Below, one piece after another: positions 45,850-55,999 of a stretch of 64,000 nt of DNA. Location of the stretch: assembly GCA_033032865.1 (NCBI GenBank), contig JAWHQI010000013.1, positions 7,874,001 through 7,938,000 on the forward strand. Reading direction: 5' to 3'. The stretch comes from Dactylorhiza incarnata (lineage: Eukaryota > Streptophyta > Magnoliopsida > Asparagales > Orchidaceae). The stretch's first letter is position 1. Each line of letters starts with the position of its first letter. Under the pieces are notes generated by a model that did no database searches, was not told the DNA's origin, and saw only the letters and a list, made by a program, of their open reading frames with translations. The translations under genes were made by a program, and so were the position numbers.

Positions 45850-47241
45850 TTGGTCTATTGGGTTTTTTCGGTATTACTAGGAAGAGTCCCATGCGACCGC
45901 TCGGTTAGCACTTGGGCCAATTGGCCCAGCTGCGTTTCCAAGTTCCACATGGATGCGGTTTGGTTAACCATGTTTGAGTTAGCCGCTTGCATGAATTTTT
46001 CCATCATCTCCTCCAAGTTACTCTTTTTGGGAGCTGGGGGGCCTTGGTTATATTCCGGATGAGGTGGCCTTGGTTGGCTCCCGGAAGCGTACGCATCATT
46101 CTGATGCTGCCCCGGTGCCCATCGTTGGCCAGGTGCGTTGGAGTTCTATGAGAAGTTTGGGTGACTTCTCACTCCCGGATGATATGTGTTATTAAATGGC
46201 ACCCCCTTAGATTGATTACCAACAAAATTAACAGATTCGTTTAAAGAAAAGTACGAGAAGTCACCTGATAGATCACTGCCCGAGCATTCATACGCATGGT
46301 GTCCGCCGCCTCCACATCCTTCACACGTAATAACAGCAGTCGGTGCGGATGTAAGCGGAAGCGAGTCGACCACGAAGAGACCACGGGCGCTTCTCGGTGC
46401 ATTTCTCCCGGCAGTCCAAAATGTGCTGTGGGAGGCGGTGTCTCGCAGAATTCGAAGAGCCTCTTCTGGAGTATGGTTCATTAGAGTACCACCCGCAACA
46501 ACATCTATCATTGTCCGGTAGTTGGGCTCGATCGCGAAGTAGAATGTCTCTACCACGTTCCAAGGTTGGAGCTCGTGGCTCGGACAGCGGCAGAGAAGAT
46601 CGTTAAGGCGCACCCATGCCTCGGCAAGGGTCTCTTGGTCAGCTTGGCGAAAGGTGGCGATCTCCCGCCGTAGGCTCACAATTTTATCAACGGGGTGGAG
46701 TTTGGCCAGGAACCTGTGATGCGAGAGCATCCCAAGTCGCAGCGGTCCCAGGAGGAATAGAATGGAGCCACACCTTGGCCTTGTCGCGAAGTGAGAATGG
46801 GAACAGTCGCAGCTTGACTGTATCGTCAGGAATCCCAGCATAGCAGAAAGTTCCGCAGATATCGTAAAACTCTGCCAGGTGCAGGTGCAGATCTTCACTG
46901 GCCATCCCGGAGAACTGAGCATTGTTCCGGATGATGTTCAAGATCGCAGGTTTGATCTCAAACTGTTTGTTCATAATATTGGGACCGAACCCAGGATACA
47001 CACTCCCAGCTGTCGGAGTGGTGTAATCTCTCATCGTTCGGGGTCGAGGCCTAACTACCTCTTGCCCATCTCCAGGATGGTGCTGCTCCACGTTGGGCAC
47101 TCTTGGTTCAACATTATCTGGGTCTATGTTGTCACCCATTGCCGCCTGTACAGCTGCTGCGCGCCTTCGTGCGCGAGCGGTCCGTTCGATCTCTGGATCA
47201 AAGGGTACAAGTTCCCCCGCGGCTTGTCTCTGCATGCACAA
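45850..47241 (-). pseudogene. gag: TR-GAG Gag
   Basis: The start (47241, GELVPFDPEIERTARARRRAA) matches the Athila gag start. RLRLFPFSLRDKAKVWL and WVRLNDLLCRCP follow, across a one-base frameshift near 46700-46720. Then come MIDVVAGGTL, an intact CCHC knuckle CEGCGGGGHHAYEC (about 46277-46320), SVNFVGN and HPNFS, followed by a TAG (46146-46148). The same frame continues beyond it with YNQGPPAP and a helical tail. Relative to Athila the order is the same but the knuckle is retained. This is the only substantial coding region of the element. Confidence 0.85.
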
Positions 47242-47333
47242 TCACAACCTAAAGAAAACAAAACAAGGAAAATCAAAAACAACTGCTCTTGTAACAAAAG
47301 TTCACAACTCAAGACGTTACACGCCTGAACATT

Positions 47334-47350
47334 CCCCGGCAACGGCGCCA
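47334..47350 (-). other. Primer-binding site of TR-GAG (tRNA-Asp type)
   Basis: On the minus strand TGGCGCCGTTGCCGGGG lies six bases inside the LTR, the same sequence and spacing as in the Athila element. Confidence 0.92.
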
Positions 47351-47356
47351 AAAACT

Positions 47357-48886
47357 TGATGCGATGTTCGTCAAGTGCACCGGTCGCGCAAGTAATAAAT
47401 GTTGGGAATAGGATCCCCGAGTGTCGGTCTCTTGAGGAATGCAGGTTGGGTGAACGAATCACGTTGTGTGATAATTATTACACAAGTGAAAACAAACACA
47501 GACAGTGGGGTTTTGATTTGGTTTCCTACTGTTAACAACAATAAAAGAAATGCGGGTCGAAATCACCGCTTCGCAAGGTGAGATGGGTGTAGCGGCCGCG
47601 ATGCCGAGCTTCATGAGGCGGATGGACGGTATGCAGTGAATGAAGTGATTACTAGTGTGGAGAGTGAGGGTCGCAAACACCTCTTCACAAATCGCCGTTA
47701 ACTCTTGCTAACGCGAATCGAACACGATGAGTGCGTGAGTGAGTGAGTGGAGGTGAGACGTATCACAAACAAATACTGAAGAACAGAGAAGAAACAACCA
47801 TTGCATTTACACTAAACATCATGATATTCAAGTTTAAATGATTCAAAGAAATACAACAAAGGGGGGAGGAAGAAATCAACCAATGGACGAAGACTAGCGG
47901 TCGTTCACGGCCGGAATGTTAGTTTGTCAAGCTACCTCCGGACTCGGGCGGACTGTGCTTCCGGCGTTGAGAGACTGTCACGACCTCTCCACGTGCTTCC
48001 GTCGTCTTCTACCTCAGGATGACTATTCTTTTCACCGGACAGAACTGGAGATGGCTTGCTTGAGTGCTTGCGGAGGGTGGAGAATGCTCCCGGACGATGG
48101 AGGATTGCTTAGAATGGCTGGAGATGACTTCCCCTTGCGGAGAAGATGAGGTGGAGGTGGCTGGAAGTGAAAAACAGCGGCGTACAGACTGTAAATCGCG
48201 CTCCCGAAACCCCCGTTATCCCTAATCTGCGGATCAGGAACTTATATAGGCGCTGGAATAAACAGTGCGGACGGTCATTGGCGCACGACCAGTGGTCATG
48301 CACGCTGGAGTTCTGTGATCGTGCGCCTACCTGGGTGGAGCCTGCAAAGTAAGAAATTTATAAAATACCATGTTTGCACGACCAGTGGCGCACGACCGGT
48401 GGTCGTGCGCACTATCGTTGGCGGTCGTGCGCACTGTCCGAAACAGAACTCATAAAATTGATGTTAAGTGCGCACGAACAGTGGCGCACGACTGGTGGTC
48501 ATGCGCACTATCGTAGGTGGTCGTGCGCACTACCCGAGACAAAACTCGAAAAATAGGGTTAAGTGCACACGATCAGCGGCGCACGACTAGTGGTCGTGCG
48601 CAATAGAACCAGTGATCGTGCGCAGTATACATGTACAGAATTGTATAGGGAACACCTGCACGACTCCTGTTCCAGCACAACCACGAATCCAGCCACTGAA
48701 AGTGGCACTTAACAATGCATGAAAACTACTAGAGATGCAGAACATGAAATAACACCAAAAATGGGCCTAGATGTGCACTTAGCATGGAGTATCAAATATG
48801 AGTGAAAACATGTCTAAAGTGAAGTGCATAGACTAGAAAATCGGCCTAGATGAGTCCATAAAAGTGTATATATTTGGGACCCATCA
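47357..48886 (-). repeat. 5' LTR of TR-GAG (1530 bp)
   Basis: The uninterrupted copy, reading on the minus strand TGATGGGTCCC...CGCATCA. It carries the GGTCGTGCGC near-palindromes (48265-48630) and a TATATAAG box (48242-48249). It shows what the split 3' LTR looked like before Copia-T inserted at aataaaca. Confidence 0.94.
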
Positions 48887-48891
48887 CCTTC

Positions 48892-49512
48892 GCAATTGGG
48901 CGGTCCCGGGCACCAAATCTAACACAAACTATACCTCGCGCTCAGGAGGGAGACCAGGAAGGTTGTCGGGAAAAACTTCCGGGTACTCCCGCACAACAGG
49001 AATATCTTCAACACAAGGCGACGATGCGCATGCCGCGAGCAAGACAGAAACAAAATAGACACGGCCATCGAACTCCGCCAAGGCCTGAGCACAGACCACT
49101 AAAACAACCGAGGAAGTTTGACGCGGAAAGCCAAACACACTTCTGGGCTGGACATCATCCATCAGAAAATCCAGATACTTATCCCTGCACTGGATCACAG
49201 CGTCGAATCGGGCTAGCCAATCCATGCCCAGAATCACGTCAAAATGCCCCAAATCGAGTACCTTCAAGTCTGCATAGCCCGAAAATCCATCCAAAACAAT
49301 CGGACACTGCCTAATGCACATATCTAACACCACCAAATCTCCGGATGGGTACTTGACACAAAACGGATCACCAACACGCTCCAAGGCCCAGCGATACCGA
49401 TCAACAACTTCTTGGCCACAAAAGAGTGAGTGGCGCCAGAGTCAAAAAGAACAAGCGCCCAACAATCTCGAACCTTAAACTCGCCTAACAAAGTAGTATA
49501 GACACATGACAT
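48892..49512 (-). pseudogene. pol: Tekay protease and protease-RT linker
   Basis: Two overlapping frames (49512-49324 and 49384-48929) contain VLFDSGATHSFV (active site), then VILGMDWL, then PVVREYPEVFPDNLPGLPPERE, which in relatives directly precedes RT. A frameshift lies near 49340-49400. The frame continues into RT at 34825 after the TR-GAG insertion. Confidence 0.9.
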
Positions 49513-50235
49513 AACAAAGATATAACGCTGCTATAGCGACTAAATTACCACAGAAAGATTGGACTACAACGAGAATGAGGAAGAACCTGATACAAACAGC
49601 CTGCTAAGACTGGACTCAAACCTCTAGGAAGAAGAGACATACAAATACTTGCTTTTGCTATTGCTTTTTCTCTGGGAAAAGTAAATACATATTATCACGT
49701 CATACTCAGGATGGTATACCATCCTTTACCTCTCGTGCATCTCTCCCGTATGCATATAAACTTTAAAATCTTACCTTCAAAATCATGGGTGTACATGTGT
49801 CATCGTGTAGATCTCTAGCTTGGCACGTGTGCTTATGCAATGTTATGTTATGCATGCAGTGCTATGCAAACTAAGAAAAGGCCCTAATGCATGCTATGAG
49901 CGGCATACACATGCGATCTTATGCATCCCATACTACATATTATCGCATGCAACGAAAAAGAAAATCTAATGGACACGCATGCGACCTACGTTATGCATCC
50001 AATACTACATAACAGTCGTATGTTGTCACCTATGAGGATCCATATACAAACACATATTATGAATCCCATACTACATAATATGCCCCGTATACTTCTTTCA
50101 TGCTTATGAGTGTAGTGTTCGTGCTTCAGCCGAGATCTACCGATGACCCATCGGTGAGTGTATGCAATGATTAACGATTCTCACTGGACGGTTAACCGGG
50201 CCAACCAGACCATTTCCAACAACCCGGCTAACCTC
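49513..50235 (-). other. Tekay leader; no gag present
   Basis: Only about 720 bases separate the primer site from the protease, and no retro-Gag motif or knuckle is readable in any frame. The segment has three ATGMATCCMATACTACATA blocks (about 49920, 49993 and 50060) and ATGCATGC words. Gag appears to have been deleted. Confidence 0.7.
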
Positions 50236-50247
50236 CCTCTGATACCA
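50236..50247 (-). other. Primer-binding site of the Tekay element (tRNA-Met)
   Basis: On the minus strand TGGTATCAGAGG lies two bases inside the LTR end at 50250. Confidence 0.9.
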
Positions 50248-50249
50248 AC

Positions 50250-53200
50250 TGTCACAACCCGTATTTTCCCGAAATAAATTATATTATCAGAGCGAAGGGG
50301 AAAACACGCGTCATGATGCCACGTCCTGTAGGGGAAAACTACAGACGTTCAGGCGAGCACTCAAACGAACATTTTCTTTTACAAAAAGGTATGAATTAAG
50401 TAAAAGGATTATCTTTTAAGATTCATTTCATTTGGGTTAGGAGACCGTGTCCCTCGGCCCTGCGGTTTACCAAGCCGCACTTTATAAAAGACATACGTAC
50501 ACAACGGAAGAAAATAAGTTCATTTTATTCCTAACGGCGCTAAAGACCAGAAACGTCTCCAGGGCGATCGCTGGTCTAAATTTAGTATATAATAAAGAAG
50601 TATCATTATATTCTGTTTTACGTTTTGCAAATAGGTGATACTTAATAATAAATGCGACAAACAGTTAAAAGAACAAATTTTTATCTGCCAAAAGAACTGC
50701 ATTAATATTCAGCAAAATAGGCTTTTCCCAGAGTGTACGAATACAAAATAACTAAGTAGCAGTAAAGGAAGCTCGCAGCAGCATCAACAAGTGAACCAAG
50801 CAAAAGCCGTACGGGCATCAACAACTGACACGAACCCGCAGGAAAAGAGTCAACAGCCAAAAGAAACGCTACAACAAGAGAAACTGAATCCTTACCTAAT
50901 AGGGAGGAAAGCCCTCCACCCGAGAAACTGAACAACCCTGCTCTAAAACCTGCGGCAGCTACGAACCTGAGCCTGAGGCATCCATAAGAAAAGAATGCCT
51001 CAGTCCAAAGGGTGCAAGAAAACAGCATAGTTAAAAGTAAGAGAAGGAGAAGTAACAAGTGGCATATCCAAGCTGAAAGGGGTATATAAATACATATATA
51101 TATTTATATACATATACCCATATATATATAACAATATATATATACGCTTATATAAAGATTTCAGTAATAGAAGGTTAGGAAGATCCCGCATAGAACCAGC
51201 CCGATAAGCAAGAGCATTACTAAACTTGGCATATAATGCAACAATGGACCAGTGCTGGCGGACCCAAAACAATGTCACTATCCACCCACATAAAGGGGAT
51301 GTTCAAAACGAACCAGTGTGGCGGACCCAAATAATGTCACTAACCACGCACATAAAGGGGATGTTCACCCCAATTAAAAAGGCGCCGTGGTGGTGGTCTC
51401 ATCGCCCTACCAACCACTATTAACAGAACTATGATGGGGGACCCCATCGTTCCCTATATCCATCATTCCAGTGAAACAAGGCCATCAATATTTAGCCAAG
51501 TAAATATGCAGAATTAGCCAAGTAAACATGATCTGGAACAAAATCAACCAGAATAAACCATCAAGGATTAGCACATGATCAGAGCAAAGCTAAACATATA
51601 GCAGCTAGTATATAAAAGAGGGATAGAAGGATTCACCCAACCATAGCAGCTAGCATATAATAAAATAGGGCCAATTAAGTGTGCCGAGGAGTTAGCAAAT
51701 AGAATCACCGTAATATTGATCATTTCTAGCTACTTGAATCGAAGCGCGCAGAATTAGTTTGCAAGGAATGAAACCCAACAAGAGTGAAGCAAAGCAGCCC
51801 CTTAGGAAAAGCATAGCAGCAGCCCGACTAAAGCCATCTGCAGCAGAACAACAGCAGCAGCACAACACAACAACAACAGAGAAGAACCAAAGGCAGCAAC
51901 CCCCATTAATTAGCAAAGAAAAGGCAGCACCCCCACTAAATTAGCAAGGAAAAGGCAACACCCCCACTAAATTAGCAAGGAAAAGGCAACACCCCCACTA
52001 AATTAGCAAGGAAAAGGCAGCACCCCCACTCTACAGGTATTGCAAAAGTAGCCCCCAACAATATAGTATGAAAACAGCCCCCCAATTAACTGGAATTGTA
52101 AAAGCAGCCCCCAATATAGAGATTTAAAGTTTTAAACTCCCAATTTATCAAACTTGGCAGCCCATAGGTAAAGAACATAGCGACAGCCCTTGATTAGACA
52201 AGGAATAAGATGTATCCCCCCAACCAAAAAGGCAAGCATAACAGCAACAAACAAATAGCAGCAGAACAACAGCAACAGCCCATATGTATATGAAAGAAAC
52301 CAACTGATCGAGCATAACAGCCCAAACCAAGCAAAATAAAACCCCCTACTGATTGAGTGTAGCAGCCCAAAGAGGTTAACACCCATATAGAACAAAGCAT
52401 AGCAGCAGAAGATCAAACAAGGAAACCTCATAGCAGCAGAATGATTTAAATCCAACCCACGACAGCGGCATCCATAGCAACAAGGAAATAAGAAATTTCC
52501 TAAATTCATAGGTATGGCAGCAGCAAGATCAATAAGAAAAATAACATAAAATTGAATGAATCTAACCTAAAGCAGCGGGCCCAGATTAACCCGACCAAGA
52601 TGGAGATATAGCAGCAGAAAGAGAAGAAGAAGAAGAAAAAAATCATAAACAGCAGCCTCCCTCGACCAGGAGCAGCAATAAGGCGAAACGACTAAGCAGC
52701 CGCCAAGGTAAAACAAGCACGAGGTGTATGAATCATAAGCCCTTACTAACAAAGAATAAAGGGGGAAGAAGAGGAGGCGGTTTTCTTTCCTGAATTAGGA
52801 GCCGACACAACTTGCCGAAGCGAAGACCACGGCCAGGAGGTCTCACCACCACCACCGAAGCTAATAGGGGTCCTCCCCAACCTCTCTCTGGCGACGAAAC
52901 AAGCATCAAGCAACCTTGAACCACCCTACCTCGACGGCTCCGGCGCCTCGCGACACCCGCCGATGGAAACCCTAGCTCACCTCTATCGCCCTCTCGACGA
53001 AACCTGAGCCATCGGGGAAGGGGAAATAGAACTGAAGGCTTTTCTTCCCACTCTCCATCATATATACAACTTATATGCATTAATATTAAAAGGATTTTCT
53101 TTTGACAGGATTTATACACGCCTCACAGCAGGGAGCCATCATAAAAATCTCTATTTATAATTTGTATGCCTACAACTTGAACACATATATGTATATATAT

Positions 53201-53399
53201 ATACACAAAGTTTTATATACACCTTTATACATACACATATATATATATCATGTATATTTATAACTTTTATATAATCCTTTGTACAAATACATATATATAT
53301 ATATATAATTATATATTTACCTACCTACATATAAACCTTCCCATGTGAATCTTCATGATTGTATATGTTTGCCTATATGTGCATAAAACTTCATACATG

Positions 53400-53430
<31 letters not shown>

Positions 53431-53431
53431 A
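50250..53431 (-). repeat. Tekay 5' LTR, larger part
   Basis: Matches 15003 to about 18136 closely, including the 31-bp array (51919-52037). It is interrupted in a CA microsatellite at 53400-53431 by the tandem TR-GAG relative. Confidence 0.92.
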
Positions 53432-55999
53432 TGATGAGTCCCAATTATATACATATTCTTGGACTCATTTGGGCCGATTATCTAGTCTTTGCACTACACT
53501 TTAGGCATGTTTTCATGCATATTTGATATTCCATGCTATGTGCACTTTTAGGCCCGTTTCGGTTCATTTTCATGATTATCTTACTCATGCTTTATGTTGC
53601 AATTTAATTTCGTAGATTTGAGAATGTGTGGAATGCCCATTTGCGTGGCCCGACGATCTTTCATGTTGACATGGGGGTTGTGCGAGTGTTCCGGGGCGCA
53701 AAAACTACATAGGAACACTGCGCACGAGCACTAGACATTAGTGCGCACGACCACTGGTCGTGCGCCACTGATCGTGCATTAATTCTCACTTAAAATGGGA
53801 CTGTTCGGCACTTCGCACGACCACTGGATATAGTGCGCACGACCACTGGTCGTGCGCCACTGGTCGTGCATTAATTCTCACTTAAAAATGGGCCTGCCAG
53901 GCACTTCGCACGACCACTTAAAAATGGGCCTGCCAGGCACTTCTCACTTATTGCGCGTTGATCCCCCCTCCATAGAGGAAGCCTCATTCATTGTCTTCTC
54001 CTCCTGCTGCCTCCCTGAAGACGATACCTTGCTGGGCAAGGATGTTTTTGTTGAGTTGAGTGAGGATGTTTCCTCCTCCACTTACATTCTCTACCCTCTA
54101 CCTGTGAGGAGCAGGCATCTATATTTAGGTAGAGGGGTTACTGTTCTATCACCGTATCGGTACCCGCTACTGACACGGATATTGGGCCAGTTACCTGTCC
54201 ACTTTTCTTTTCATAGGCCTATAAGCTAGAACTGTATAAAATCCGAATAAGTCGTGCTAGGATGACAATAACCCCAGTAGTTATCTTACTTTTATTGCAT
54301 TTTCATTTTCCTAGTTAGAGTAGTTAGTTAATTTCTGTTTAGTTTTAGCATTTCTGCTTTCTTTTGTTTTTGTGGAGCTCGCCCCTGCAGGAACTCATTG
54401 CAAATTATGAATGGCGGGTTTGCTTCAGATTTTCATGCATCTTCTGGTATGCTCACTTGCTGAGCATTGGGTAACTTCTTCCCTAGCTTTCGATTTTGAT
54501 TTTCACTGTCATATCATTATGATGTATTGCTTAGATTAAGTCTAGGGGGAGAACCGCGCTTCGTTACCCACTCACGGCCACACATCTTTTGCATACTAGA
54601 AGCTTTTATTATGATATTTGGTTTTGTTCATTTGCATCGCACACCGCATCACCCACTTGAGAACGTGCTTAAATTTTTGCATGTGCCGAGCTTTTTTTTT
54701 ATTTATTTATCACTTGTGCACAAAGCGAAGAATTCTGTGTTGGCTTAGTATTGTATGGAAGAGTAAAATGTTGACTCCAGGAGTGTTCCTAGTCGTACAA
54801 TCATGTTCACTTAGAGTTTGTGTAGATTAAAATCCTTTATATGCTTTTAGTTTCTATTTTTTCTATTAGCGTAAATTTTGTTTACTGTACTCTAGTTGTG
54901 AATCCGGTCATGAATCAAACGGTGGCGTAGAATTGTGTGTAGGCGTTCAGTAGCCTCGTATTGCTCGAGTCGGGAGGAAGGTTAATCTTTCTCGGTGGCT
55001 AAGAACTTGCCTCAAGCGACTCTCGAAGCATGGGTATACGGTTAGTCAAGCGCGCAAATATGATGTAGGCCCTCGTTTTGGCCCGGTTGAGCCTTGTACC
55101 CATTCCTACCACATTACCCTCGCTACCCAGTTGTGCCTACCCCTCCTTTTGATTCAGCTCCACTATACATCACCAAAGCCCAATAGCTAACCCTATTAGC
55201 ACACCCATGATTGAGCTTTATTATTTATATTTTGAATGTGGGGTGTTGAAGTGGTGTTCATATCGTGATATGTGGTTGTGCCTAAATGGTATTTATGCTG
55301 GATTTATTATGTGTAAAAAAAAAATTGAATGCAATGTTTAAAAAAAAGGAGACGAAAAAGAAAAGAAAAAATGGAAAATATATAGAAATGTTTTGTATTT
55401 TGGAGTAGGCGGTGCACACACCGATGTTACAAATCTAAGCCTGTTGGTGTGTGCACCCATTTGATTGTGTTTGGGCATACGGTGATTTATCTGTGTTTGT
55501 ACTTGTTCATTTGGGTTTGGTGTGCTTAGCCTTCTTGTTTACCGTTGTTATACCCCACCTAAACCCAAGCCCTGTTTTATCCTAAAGTCCTATTGATTTG
55601 CGCGCTCGAGTCAAACCAGTGCCGTGGAGAGAGTGTGAACGGGAAAGCGTATGGTCATTGACATTGGTGGATTCCTTTGGAGATCCTCCCGAGACCCGAT
55701 CTTTGGCAATGCTCACCTCACTGTCCGTCTACTTTCGTTCTACGCGTAACCGGATGATTCACTGCGATTCACATTAGGAGTATGAGTAATATGTCTTCTA
55801 AGTTCTAGAAAATAAAAATTACTGTTGAAAATAAAAATTACTGTGCATACGTAGAATTGTTTTCTACTATTTATCTTTGTGCATGAGGATGCGACTTCGC
55901 ACGGTACTTCATTCGTACAACTGCATAGCCAACTAGTTCTCTTTTTCTTCGCCCTGAGAAGATTTGCTCGGGACGAGCAAACGTTTAAGTCTGGGGGTG
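53432..55999 (+). repeat. Tandem unit 1 (truncated LTR plus 3' interior)
   Basis: Contains the truncated LTR (to about 53940) with GCACGACCACTGGTCGTGC palindromes, interior DNA with an internal PPT (54533-54551), a conserved block (54961-55033), and the 3' hairpin/PPT (55963-55999). A 125-codon frame (53852-54229) spans the fusion point and is of unknown meaning. Confidence 0.9.

Larger units (their letters stand above)
34831..48886 (-). mobile_element. TR-GAG: non-autonomous gag-only element related to Athila
   Basis: The 5' LTR is 47357-48886 (1530 bp). The 3' LTR is 34831-35738 plus 42482-43102, split by Copia-T; the parts sum to 1529 bp. CCTTC flanks both sides (34826-34830, 48887-48891). 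The interior (43103-47356) has a tRNA-Asp primer site, gag with a zinc knuckle and a retropepsin-like frame, but no RT, RNase H or integrase. This is the plan of terminal-repeat retrotransposons with GAG domain. Shared primer site, Gag homology and TGATG...ATCA ends suggest mobilization by Athila-type proteins. It lies between the protease and RT of the Tekay element. Confidence 0.92.

Noticed and set aside
47334..47350. tRNA gene at the tRNA-like sequences (also 22194, 37022, 50236).
   Set aside because: Only the 12-17 bases complementary to a tRNA 3' end are present, adjacent to LTRs; they are primer-binding sites.
53852..54229. 125-codon frame across the LTR-interior fusion in the tandem units.
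   Set aside because: It begins in LTR palindromes and uses the deletion junction, so it is probably accidental. The part after the fusion might be a Gag remnant but shows no motif.
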